Source: Mycoavidus sp. B2-EB (GTDB taxonomy: Bacteria > Pseudomonadota > Gammaproteobacteria > Burkholderiales > Burkholderiaceae). From it: a stretch of DNA of 64,000 nucleotides. The stretch lies in NCBI RefSeq assembly GCF_014218255.1, contig NZ_AP021872.1, positions 372,001-436,000 on the forward strand, in the 5' to 3' direction. How positions within the stretch are numbered: the stretch's first letter is position 1; every line of letters starts with the position of its first letter. Under the pieces are notes generated by a model that was not told the DNA's origin, ran no database searches, and worked only from the letters and a program-made list of their open reading frames with translations. Made by a program: the position numbers and the translations under genes. This document shows, in pieces, positions 56,345 through 64,000 of the stretch.

Positions 56345-57604
56345 TTAAGGGTACGGCCAATTTTTTCGAGGGGCCGCAAATTTTGCTGCCGCTTGTCTAA
56401 ACGCTAGAATGGTTTCTGGGTTAGCCTTTTCCTCATACGAATCATTATGCCTCGAATCATAATGTTCTTTCAGAAGAAATTTATTATTTTTTGCCCTAAT
56501 AAAATTAGGGTTGTATCTAATAAAGTCCCCTTCAAAAATTTCTGGAACTTCCTCTCTTTTTATTTTTACTTGCTTATCTATCATTTTTTCAATGGTTTCT
56601 GGTATCTTAATGCCAGATAACTCTATTATAGATGCATCCATTCCGAATTCATCAATCAGGTATTTGATTGTTCTTTGTTCGATTATTCTATATAGCGTTG
56701 CTATAAAGTCAAGTAGAAATGTATAGGTTCCATCTTGAAATGCCGGTTTTTCTGAATCAAGATCTTCAATTATTTTTTCTATTTTTGATTTTGTTAGAGA
56801 GGGTGTGGAGAAAAAGTCCTCTATAAAATCTATTCCAAATAAATCGCTCTCAAAAATAGAATCTGAAAAAGATTTTGGGGTTTTCTTGATGGAATTTTCT
56901 ATATTGTAAATATCTTTTAAGGTAAAGTTGAATATTGCTATATTAGGATAATGTCGAGCTATTGTACTGTGTAGCCAATTTACATGATCTTTTGGGTCTT
57001 GAGACAAAGCGTTTAATAACCGCTGTTTATTATAATTATCGCGACGCAGCACCACAAGCGCTTTGTCTATATCAATAATGATCAGCTCAGAATTTTCAAA
57101 ATTAGGATTTGATTCAATATTGAATTCATTTGAGATATTTAGGCTGTAAAGTTCATTAACCGCACGTATGACATTTCCAATATTTTTTTGCCGACCAAAG
57201 ATGCCTGTTTGGTGAAGATACTTTTCGTATGAAATATCGTGATTGTGACGAACTTGATTCCAGTCTGCCGCCAACATTCCTCGTGTGTAAGGAGGTTCGT
57301 TAGGTGCTTTGCTAGCATAATATTTGCGCATGAGCCTACGTTGTTGGCCTGAAACTCGAGGATTGCTTTTAATAGCAATCAAATTCATATAACGCTCATA
57401 TTCATCTGGGGTAATAAGAAGCTTGCCTAAAGTCACATTGATGGCATGAATAGCACAATTTGCGTCTGTTTGTTTTTCAAAGTGTGGTAATGATAGTGCT
57501 TCAGGGTTTTGCATTTTTAAATCTTCTGCTTTTTTTTCATCACCACCACAAGCGACAGTAAGTACTATCAATGAGGTGGTAGTGATGAATTTGATTATTT
57601 TCAT
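56345..57604 (-). CDS. Lipoprotein of unknown function, cysteine-peptidase-like N-terminal motif (paralog A)
   Basis: A 419-residue predicted lipoprotein: MKIIKFITTTSLIVLTVACG gives a signal with lipobox TVAC. After a short linker, DANCAIHAINVTLG and LLITPDEYERYM follow, matching paralog B (57.8-58.6 kb), as do FGRQKNIGNVIRAVN and IAIFNFTLKDIYNIENSI. The CAxHxxN spacing resembles the nucleophile helix of Josephin/papain-like peptidases. At the position where paralog B has NHFDGFYK this copy reads DNYNKQRL, so a catalytic His may be missing. The C-terminal ~170 residues are unique. AT-rich compared with the arn genes. ATG 57604 is chosen for the signal peptide. Confidence 0.6.
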   Translation of the reverse strand: MKIIKFITTTSLIVLTVACGGDEKKAEDLKMQNPEALSLPHFEKQTDANCAIHAINVTLGKLLITPDEYERYMNLIAIKSNPRVSGQQRRLMRKYYASKAPNEPPYTRGMLAADWNQVRHNHDISYEKYLHQTGIFGRQKNIGNVIRAVNELYSLNISNEFNIESNPNFENSELIIIDIDKALVVLRRDNYNKQRLLNALSQDPKDHVNWLHSTIARHYPNIAIFNFTLKDIYNIENSIKKTPKSFSDSIFESDLFGIDFIEDFFSTPSLTKSKIEKIIEDLDSEKPAFQDGTYTFLLDFIATLYRIIEQRTIKYLIDEFGMDASIIELSGIKIPETIEKMIDKQVKIKREEVPEIFEGDFIRYNPNFIRAKNNKFLLKEHYDSRHNDSYEEKANPETILAFRQAAAKFAAPRKNWPYP

Positions 57605-57815
57605 CTGAGCGATATAGGAGGAGTATAGATTTATCATGAATAGACGAGGAGAGCTCTTTGGATATAATTTTATTTTAATAAATTTACTGAATTAATTTTT
57701 GTGTAGTGAAGTGACTTATTACTACCTTAGTAATATTTAAGGAATATGGAGCCTAAAGGGGCTTGCTAAAGCTAGAAGATTGGCGCCGTAAAAGTATACT
57801 TCAAGAGGCTAGGGA

Positions 57816-58589
57816 TTAATTTAATGCATTTTGAAAATCTTCCATATTTTTTGAGGTAAAGTAAAGGACGCGGAAATCTCTAATTAAGCCATGTGCATGA
57901 AGTTCTAATTCCAACTTCAGTTGTTCAATGTAAGAAATATGATCAGCTATGAGCCGGTCACCGCTCTCTTTGCGCCAAAAGTCACTTTCATCTTTATAAA
58001 ATCCATCAAAATGGTTATTTGTAAGAATGATGAAGCCTTTGGCATCTATAAAATCACGTTTAGCGCAAAGAGCATCATTAAATTCCTCCAGAACAGTTTG
58101 AAACTCTAATCCAAACTTAAACTTGATTACATCAATAACATGTTCAACGGCCTTGTTACGGCCAAAAAGGCCGTATTCTGTCGCAAGGTTATTGAATGTT
58201 GGATCAAATGAAGCAGATTCAGAAGGGACTTTGGCCTTATCGAAGGCCTCTTCTAGTTTTTTGAGCACAACAGGATTATATTTTTTCGTTTTATCTTTAT
58301 AGTGCTCGCGCAGCAACTTTTTTTGCTCTTCAGAAAACAGCTGATTGTCTATGCTTATGCTCTGATTTTCCATATATTCGTAGTATTCTCGGGGGGAAAT
58401 AAAGCGCTTATTTCCTAACGCCCAATTAACCGAGCGAATGGCACAATTTCCAGTTGTTTCTATATCAAAATAAGGTTCTTCTGTTATTTTGGGGTGCCCT
58501 ATACTAGGGTCTTCTTCTCCACCGCCGCCGCAAGCGGAAACAAAAAATAACTGTAGTAAAATTATTCCAAGAACTTTAGAGAGTTGCAC
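57816..58589 (-). CDS. Lipoprotein of unknown function, cysteine-peptidase-like motifs (paralog B)
   Basis: A 257-residue predicted lipoprotein (hydrophobic core VLGIILLQLFFVSACGGGG, lipobox VSAC). It shares with paralog A TTGNCAIRSVNWALGN, PREYYEYM, LFGRNKAVEHVIDVI and VLYFTSKNMEDFQNAL. GFIILTNNHFDGFYKDESDF offers a His placed as in the Cys-His peptidase order, so an active enzyme is possible here; this is inference from motif spacing. GTG start at 58589 with weak GGGC. It sits between the arnT terminator-like hairpin and paralog A. Confidence 0.6.
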   Translation of the reverse strand: MQLSKVLGIILLQLFFVSACGGGGEEDPSIGHPKITEEPYFDIETTGNCAIRSVNWALGNKRFISPREYYEYMENQSISIDNQLFSEEQKKLLREHYKDKTKKYNPVVLKKLEEAFDKAKVPSESASFDPTFNNLATEYGLFGRNKAVEHVIDVIKFKFGLEFQTVLEEFNDALCAKRDFIDAKGFIILTNNHFDGFYKDESDFWRKESGDRLIADHISYIEQLKLELELHAHGLIRDFRVLYFTSKNMEDFQNALN

Positions 58590-58678
58590 AATATTTGCCC
58601 AAGTAAATTTCGTTTTTAATTATGGCAGATATCAATTTGAATGATGCGATAGATGTGTTGTTTTTTGGTAAGAAAAGG

Positions 58679-58712
58679 CTCTTTATCTGAAAATTAATTT
58701 CCAGATAAAGAG
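58679..58712 (-). terminator. Long hairpin downstream of arnT
   Basis: Arms 58679-58689 and 58702-58712 are an 11-bp perfect inverted repeat, and the loop is itself almost palindromic, so the stem could reach ~16 bp with one mismatch. On the minus strand it follows the arnT stop by 20 bases and is trailed by CCTTTTCTT. It should end arnT transcription before the lipoprotein pair. Confidence 0.65.
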
Positions 58713-58731
58713 AAATAAACGAATCTAAAGT

Positions 58732-60414
58732 TTACGCTGGCTTAGCAATAATCATGCGATGCACATCGCGCGCAATGATCCGCATTGGCACGCCACGCGC
58801 AACCAGCGTTTCGTAAAGTGACACCGGCACTAGCGCCAGCGCATGCTGATCGTGTTGCCAGCGTTGTATCCAGAGTTCAAGTGTTGGTACCCATTTTTCG
58901 GGCTCTTGCTCAATGCCAAAACGCAGTTCATCTTGGTGCTGAACCATGATCATCGTATGTCGTAGATAAAACGGCATCGTATGGTCAAGTGCCATAACTG
59001 AATAAAATGGCGTATGCGCAGGCAGTTTTGCCAGCTCGGCTTGCACTGCGCTTGCGAGGGGCGCACCCGAGCGTACTTTGCCGAATATTTCATGAGCGTT
59101 GCCTGCAATCGCAATCGCGATAAACCAGCCACAGGCGTAAACGCATAATGCTCGTAGGGTTGCCGTGGGATGATTACGTTGGTTAATCCAAGCAGATAGC
59201 GCAATGCCTATCAATGCGGTCGTGAGCGCCAGATAAACCCAGCTTTGATAACTGCGATAGAGTGCATTTTCAGCGGGCGTATCGCCTAAATAGGCCAAAA
59301 CTAATGCGCCGACGTAGCCAGCGCTAACCAGTGCCGCTTGGCCGAGCAGATGTCGGCGCCATTGGGGGGCTTCAAGTAAGGGTAAATAGCGGCCAAGTAA
59401 CAGCGCTAGTGCGGGCGCGATGGGTAAAATATATGAAATGAGCTTTGAGTGCGAGGCGCTAAAGAAAACAAAAATAAAAACCGACCAAACTAGCAGTAAT
59501 TTCACGGGTGAGAAACCATTCGACTGGGGCGGAGTTTTGAGTGCGTGCCGGATACTCTGCCAAAGTAGAGATAACCAGGGTAAAAAACCAAGTATGAGCA
59601 CGGGTATGAAATAATAAAACGGCCCAGGGCGGTTTTGCTCAGGCGTTAAGTAGCGGCGAAATTGCTGCACAATAAAGAAAAACTCGAAAAATGCGGGGTT
59701 GCGTTGTTGAACCAGTACGAACCAGGGTACGGTAAGCGCCCCAAATATGAGGCTGCCACTGAGCACATGGAGCCGTTTCCAAAGCGCCCAATCGCGGGTA
59801 ATCAACGTATATAAAACCAGTACCGCAGCCGGTAAGATTGCGCCGACCAAACCCTTGCTTAATACGGCAAGCCCAATTGCCGCCCAGCACAGCCACATCC
59901 AAGAGCGCCTTGCCGTGGTTGTAAGGCCGGGACGCTGCGCCAGTAATAATGAACATAAAGCAGCTTGCATCCAAAATGCGAGCCCCATATCAAGCACATT
60001 GAAATGGCCCAGCAAATTCCAATAAGGCGCAGAAGCGAGCGCAAGCGCGGCAAAGAACCCCGCGCGCGCGCCAAAAACCCGCGCACCAGTCAATCCAGCG
60101 AGCAGCACGCCACCAAAACCACACAAGGCGGTGTACAAACGCGCTTGCCAATCTCCAATGCCGAACCAAGCAAAGGTCGCGGCATTAAACCAAGTTTGTA
60201 GCGGCGGTTTCTCAAAATAAAGGTAGCCGTTGTAGCGTGGCGTAATCCAATCGCTGCTCATCAGCATTTCCCGTGCTATTTCAGCGTAACGGCCTTCATC
60301 CGACGGGACCAAATGGCGGATATTTAATTGCATGAACCAGATCAGGGCGAAGAGGGTACCCAATACAAGCAACGTAGCGCGGGAAAAAGGCTTAGATGAG
60401 AAAGCGTCATGCAT
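58732..60414 (-). CDS. arnT: Lipid A 4-amino-4-deoxy-L-arabinose transferase ArnT (GT39/PMT family)
   Basis: A 560-residue inner-membrane glycosyltransferase moving L-Ara4N from undecaprenyl phosphate to lipid A, which reduces negative charge and gives cationic-peptide resistance. It has RHLVPSDEGRYAEIAREML (the catalytic Asp-Glu loop of PMT_2 enzymes), YFEKPPLQTWF, about twelve hydrophobic helices and a C-terminal periplasmic domain. It is separated from the other arn genes by the lipoprotein pair. Confidence 0.9.
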   Translation of the reverse strand: MHDAFSSKPFSRATLLVLGTLFALIWFMQLNIRHLVPSDEGRYAEIAREMLMSSDWITPRYNGYLYFEKPPLQTWFNAATFAWFGIGDWQARLYTALCGFGGVLLAGLTGARVFGARAGFFAALALASAPYWNLLGHFNVLDMGLAFWMQAALCSLLLAQRPGLTTTARRSWMWLCWAAIGLAVLSKGLVGAILPAAVLVLYTLITRDWALWKRLHVLSGSLIFGALTVPWFVLVQQRNPAFFEFFFIVQQFRRYLTPEQNRPGPFYYFIPVLILGFLPWLSLLWQSIRHALKTPPQSNGFSPVKLLLVWSVFIFVFFSASHSKLISYILPIAPALALLLGRYLPLLEAPQWRRHLLGQAALVSAGYVGALVLAYLGDTPAENALYRSYQSWVYLALTTALIGIALSAWINQRNHPTATLRALCVYACGWFIAIAIAGNAHEIFGKVRSGAPLASAVQAELAKLPAHTPFYSVMALDHTMPFYLRHTMIMVQHQDELRFGIEQEPEKWVPTLELWIQRWQHDQHALALVPVSLYETLVARGVPMRIIARDVHRMIIAKPA

Positions 60415-60456
60415 AAGAAGTATCAGCGTAGGAAATTAGAGGGAATACATCAGCTT

Positions 60457-60867
60457 TTATTGGGTGTCGAGCCGGGCTTCAGTCGGTTCAATCAGCAGCG
60501 CAGCAATCACGCGGCGGCCTTCGGCTACTAAAATGTTGTACGTGCGGCAAGCAGCGTAAAGATCCATGGTGTCAATTCCAATTGCGCATGCGGTCAGCGC
60601 GCTAGTGAACGCAGGAGGAGGAAAGCGTAGCTGCGCGCCACTGCCAAAAATGACAACCTCAATGGCTTCCGTTGACGCAGCGCTTGCGAGCAGGTTGAAA
60701 TGTTCGTCGCTTAAAGCGCTAAATGATGGCGCCGGCCAGGTCTGAACCGGTGATGTCGGCCGTACCAGAACGCTATGAGTGTAGCGGGCTTGATTAATTT
60801 CAACATATCCGGCACCGTAAGCGGTGATCATGTTATATGTTGATGCAGGGTCCGGGTGGAGTTTCAA
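60457..60867 (-). CDS. Mth938-like domain protein (DUF498)
   Basis: A 136-residue single-domain protein of the Mth938/NDUFAF3-like fold. It has EVVIFGSGAQLRFPPP, the conserved glycine-rich segment, and MDLYAACRTYNILVAEGRRV. Function unknown; the mitochondrial relative assists complex I assembly. It is divergent from the aminotransferase gene. Confidence 0.8.
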   Translation of the reverse strand: MKLHPDPASTYNMITAYGAGYVEINQARYTHSVLVRPTSPVQTWPAPSFSALSDEHFNLLASAASTEAIEVVIFGSGAQLRFPPPAFTSALTACAIGIDTMDLYAACRTYNILVAEGRRVIAALLIEPTEARLDTQ

Positions 60868-60942
60868 AATGTTATTTCCGAAAGATCTGAAAAAATAGAT
60901 ACAAGCTACAATTTGTCCAAATTATATCTGTAGAGGTGAGCT

Positions 60943-62184
60943 GTGAGGCCGATTCATAAATCCAACAAATTACTCAACGTTTGCTACGATATTCGTGGGC
61001 CTGTGCTGGAGGAAGCTCGGCGACTTGAAGAAGAGGGCCATCGGATTATCAAGTTGAATATCGGTAATTTAGCGCCGTTTGGTTTTGCTGCGCCTGACGA
61101 GATTGTACGGGATATGATGCGTAACCTGGACGCTTCAGCAGGTTATTCTGACTCCAAAGGCATATTTTCTGCGCGCACAGCGGTGATGCATTATGCACAG
61201 CAAAAGGGTATTGCTGGTGTAGAGCTTGATGATATTTATTTGGGTAACGGCGTCTCCGAATTGATTGTCATGTCGATGCAAGCGCTCCTGAATAATCACG
61301 ATGAAGTTTTGCTGCCCGCGCCCGATTATCCATTATGGACTGCGGCGGTGAGTTTAGCGGGCGGAACGCCGGTGCATTATTTATGCGATGAGCAAAATGG
61401 CTGGTTGCCCGATCTTGATGATATGCGCGCTAAGATCACGGCAAATACCCGCGCCTTGGTCATCATTAATCCCAATAATCCAACCGGCGCGCTGTACCCG
61501 GAAGATTTTCTTAAAGCCGTGGTTGAGCTGGCGCGCCAACATGATTTGATTGTTTTGGCGGATGAAATTTATGACAAGGTCATTTATGATGATCTTTCAC
61601 ATACATCAATCGCGGCGCTTTCTAAAGACGTATTGACCATTACTTTCAATGGCCTGTCAAAGAACTACCGCGCCTGCGGCTATCGCGTTGGCTGGATGAT
61701 TCTATCCGGCCTGTCAGAGCCCTTGCTGCGTCAGCGCGCGCGTGATTATATCGAGGGCTTAAATATTTTAGCCTCGATGCGTTTATGTCCAAATGTGCCA
61801 GGTCAATACGCGATTCAGACCGCCCTAGGCGGTCATCAGAGTATTCAAGATTTGACTGCACCCGGTGGTCGGCTTTTTAAGCAACGTGCTTTGGCTTATG
61901 AAATGCTGAGCGCGATTCCAGGGGTTTCATGCGTTAAACCCAAAGCTGCGCTTTATCTTTTTCCGCGGCTGGATCCGGCGCTATATCCGATTCAGGATGA
62001 TCAGCGCTTTATTTCTGAGTTACTCCTAGAAACGCGCGTGCTAGTCGTGCAGGGTACCGGATTTAATTGGCCAACCCCAGACCACTTCCGTGTCGTGTTT
62101 TTGCCCAACCTTGACGATTTGCGCGAAGCCATCGAGCGTATAGCGCAGTTTCTGGATAAATACCGTAAGCAATATAAACGCTGA
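60943..62184 (+). CDS. alaA: Aminotransferase class I/II (AlaA-type glutamate-pyruvate transaminase)
   Basis: A 413-residue PLP aminotransferase. It has NPNNPTGALYPEDF (binding Asn), VLADEIYDKVIYDD (Asp and Tyr) and the Schiff-base lysine in TFNGLSKNYRACGYRVGWM. The N-terminus RPIHKSNKLLNVCYDIRGPV is that of E. coli AlaA. GTG 60943 follows GAGGTGAGCT. Likely makes alanine from pyruvate and glutamate. Confidence 0.88.
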   Translation: MRPIHKSNKLLNVCYDIRGPVLEEARRLEEEGHRIIKLNIGNLAPFGFAAPDEIVRDMMRNLDASAGYSDSKGIFSARTAVMHYAQQKGIAGVELDDIYLGNGVSELIVMSMQALLNNHDEVLLPAPDYPLWTAAVSLAGGTPVHYLCDEQNGWLPDLDDMRAKITANTRALVIINPNNPTGALYPEDFLKAVVELARQHDLIVLADEIYDKVIYDDLSHTSIAALSKDVLTITFNGLSKNYRACGYRVGWMILSGLSEPLLRQRARDYIEGLNILASMRLCPNVPGQYAIQTALGGHQSIQDLTAPGGRLFKQRALAYEMLSAIPGVSCVKPKAALYLFPRLDPALYPIQDDQRFISELLLETRVLVVQGTGFNWPTPDHFRVVFLPNLDDLREAIERIAQFLDKYRKQYKR

Positions 62185-62203
62185 TTGCGGGTCAGCAGAC
62201 GGC

Positions 62204-63034
62204 TTATTTAGATGGACTGGGTCGACGATAGAGATTGATTGCAGCACGGGCTTCCCGTGCGGCTTGGCCCGCTGCGGCTGCAAAGTCATGGCTATTACTG
62301 GCATATAAGATGGCGCGTGAGGAGTTAATTAACATGCCCAAACCTTGCGCGGTACGCCCAGCTTTGACCGTTGCGGCAATATCGCCCCCTTGCGCGCCAA
62401 TGCCCGGAATGAGTAATGGCATATCGCCCACCATCTTGCGTACCGTGGCGATTTCATGCGGAAACGTAGCGCCTACGACTAGGCCAATCTGGCCATTTGT
62501 ATTCCATTTCTGACTCGCATATTCGGCGACAATTTGATAAAGCGGGCGTCCGTTGCTGTTCAGAAACTGTAATTCGGAGCCACCTGGATTAGAGGTGCGG
62601 CAAAGCACAATGACGCCTTTATCTTGATAGGCGAGATAGGGTTCAATTGAGTCAAAACCCATATAAGGGTTTACGGTTACGGCATCTGCTTGGTAGCGTG
62701 TAAAAGCTTCGTGGGCATATTGCTGAGCTGTACTTCCAATGTCGCCGCGCTTTGCGTCGAGGATGACGGGTAATCCAGGATATTCGGTGTGAATATATGC
62801 AATCAGTTGTTCGAGCTGAGTCTCTGCGCGATGCGCGGCAAAATAAGCAATTTGCGGCTTAAAGGCGCAAGCATAGGTTGCGCTTGCGTCGACAATGGCA
62901 CGGCAGAATTCGAAAATTTTATCAGGCTTTCCCTTAAATGAAGCTGGAAAACGAGCGGGATCGGGGTCAAGACCAATACAGAGTAATGAATCATTACGCT
63001 GCCAGGCGTTTGTTAGGCTTTGAATAAAAGACAT
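62204..63034 (-). CDS. pyrF: Orotidine 5'-phosphate decarboxylase (type 2)
   Basis: A 276-residue enzyme making [16 protein letters not shown] is the N-terminal strand; the catalytic DxKxxD motif is in [25 protein letters not shown] is the phosphate loop. Length and the [10 protein letters not shown] segment fit the longer type 2 class used by many proteobacteria and actinobacteria. Its end lies 20 bases from the end of alaA (convergent). Confidence 0.93.
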   Translation of the reverse strand: MSFIQSLTNAWQRNDSLLCIGLDPDPARFPASFKGKPDKIFEFCRAIVDASATYACAFKPQIAYFAAHRAETQLEQLIAYIHTEYPGLPVILDAKRGDIGSTAQQYAHEAFTRYQADAVTVNPYMGFDSIEPYLAYQDKGVIVLCRTSNPGGSELQFLNSNGRPLYQIVAEYASQKWNTNGQIGLVVGATFPHEIATVRKMVGDMPLLIPGIGAQGGDIAATVKAGRTAQGLGMLINSSRAILYASNSHDFAAAAGQAAREARAAINLYRRPSPSK

Positions 63035-63171
63035 AGCAGAAATGGGGTTATATTAGGTTAACTGGCAGCATGATAACTTCTGTTCGGTGTTTGAGCCAGT
63101 ATGCAGCATCGAGGTGTATTGACGCAGATGGCTACCCAGTTTGCTCCGCAATAGCTCAGGCAAGGCCATGC

Positions 63172-63206
63172 AAAAATGCCGAGGTGACAATGTATCACCT
63201 CGGCAT
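63172..63206 (-). terminator. Intrinsic terminator of the 2-hydroxycarboxylate transporter
   Basis: A 12-bp stem ATGCCGAGGTGA with TCACCTCGGCAT (63176-63187 and 63194-63205) with a six-base loop. On the minus strand it is followed by TTTTT, so it ends the transcript of the transporter gene 68 bases upstream of it. Confidence 0.8.
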
Positions 63207-63273
63207 AGCACGCATAAAGTACGAGTGATTCTGGGGGGGCGCTATCGCTTAGCGCGGCTTGGAGAGATAGGAA

Positions 63274-64000
63274 TTAGGTTAAATTTCCTAATAATAAAAG
63301 AGCAATAGTGATCGTAAGCGCGCCGCCTAGGCGGGTCGCCATTTGGGCAAATGGCATAAGTTGCAAGCGATTAGAGGAAGTGAGGATCGCCACATCGCCA
63401 ATGCCGCCCATGCCACTATGGCAGGCATTAATAATCGCACCTTCAATCGGATACAAGCCAACCCAACGTCCTACAAAAAATCCCACGGAGGTTAGCGTCA
63501 GCACGGTAGCGACAATGGTGACAAGGTTCGCTAAATTGAAAGCCGCTAGCAGCTCGTTCCAAGGGGTGATGGTGATGCCAATGGCAAACAGCAGAGGATA
63601 GGTCACCGCCGTCGAGAAAAAGCGATAAACGGTGCGTGCGCCATCTTCTAATTTAGGTGAAACTGCGTAAGTGAGCTTGGCGAGCACTGCAAGAAAGAGC
63701 ATGGTGACTGGAGCGGGTAGGCCGGTTAACTTATGGGTAAGGATGCCTAAGATATACAGCATAATTGCGATCAGGCCAGCCGCCGCAATATTTTCCACCG
63801 GAGCCACACTATTGTTGTGATTTTTTAATAATTCTCCATCGTCTTCGGTATGTAAGCGCCCATTGCCGGTAAAATGAGTATAACGCTTACCGAGTTGATT
63901 CAATAAACCAGCGAAGATAATCGCGGTTAAATTGCCGAGCATAACTGCGGGTAAAACCTGCGCGAATAGCTGCTTTTGCGGCAGGTTCATAATATCAGCA
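63274..64000 (-). CDS. 2-hydroxycarboxylate transporter (CitS/MaeN family), C-terminal half
   Basis: Membrane symporter importing citrate or malate with sodium or protons. The frame stays open through base 64000, so the gene begins outside; the ATG at 63990 is internal. Visible are ~240 residues of the second half: several hydrophobic helices, a polar loop (RLHTEDDGELL), and the signature CHSGMGGIGDVAILTSSNR with QMATRLGGALTI, which forms the re-entrant substrate loop of 2HCT carriers. Confidence 0.85.
   Translation of the reverse strand, partial: ADIMNLPQKQLFAQVLPAVMLGNLTAIIFAGLLNQLGKRYTHFTGNGRLHTEDDGELLKNHNNSVAPVENIAAAGLIAIMLYILGILTHKLTGLPAPVTMLFLAVLAKLTYAVSPKLEDGARTVYRFFSTAVTYPLLFAIGITITPWNELLAAFNLANLVTIVATVLTLTSVGFFVGRWVGLYPIEGAIINACHSGMGGIGDVAILTSSNRLQLMPFAQMATRLGGALTITIALLLLGNLT

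Overview
The window reads as a betaproteobacterial chromosome segment of the Burkholderiaceae type. Evidence: the gdhA-gltIJKL glutamate block, the prfA-prmC pair, an arn locus in which ArnA is split into two proteins, phoH/bcp/rmuC, and a CDP-6-deoxy-glucoseen-reductase-type flavoprotein beside an argD-like gene. The many decayed insertion sequences, two giant NACHT/WD40 proteins, an Rpn nuclease and secreted-looking proteins of unknown function recall host-associated relatives such as the endofungal Mycoavidus/Glomeribacter group. That placement is inference from gene content, not a database result.

Layout. 1-6.7 kb: fatty-acid beta-oxidation (acyl-CoA dehydrogenase cut by the window edge, FadB-like fusion, thiolase, acyl-CoA thioesterase) with an Rpn-type nuclease. 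6.8-11.4 kb: glutamate dehydrogenase and a complete glutamate/aspartate ABC importer. 11.5-17.4 kb: housekeeping genes (argD-like, Fe-S/flavin reductase, SDR, glutaredoxin, ubiX, APC permease). 17.4-18.7 kb: a gene graveyard with an IS3-type orfA relic, a broken small lipoprotein and a 3' fragment of tRNA-His. 18.8-24.6 kb: a 1945-residue NACHT-pentapeptide-WD40 protein.

24.7-34.7 kb: an eight-gene minus-strand operon with overlapping or very close genes: SDR epimerase, GT4 glycosyltransferase, radical SAM/SPASM protein, WG-repeat/methyltransferase fusion, PhyH-type Fe(II)/2-oxoglutarate oxygenase, two threonine-aldolase-family PLP enzymes and an ABC exporter. It looks like a biosynthesis-and-export cluster for an unidentified, possibly glycosylated amino-acid product. 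I do not recognise it as a known pathway, and it is the leading candidate for an undescribed system.

34.7-42.4 kb: an IS3-type orfB relic, a 502-residue unknown protein with a short leader ORF, tRNA-Asn, fdxA, and a second NACHT-pentapeptide-WD40 protein bracketed by inverted IS5-type remnants. 42.4-50.8 kb: antiporter, rmuC, cation efflux, prmC/prfA, phoH, bcp. 50.8-60.4 kb: the arn locus for lipid A 4-amino-4-deoxy-L-arabinose. It is interrupted before arnT by two paralogous lipoproteins that carry a cysteine-peptidase-like N-terminal motif and are bounded by hairpins. 60.4-64 kb: a Mth938-like protein, an AlaA-type aminotransferase, pyrF and the 3' part of a 2-hydroxycarboxylate transporter.
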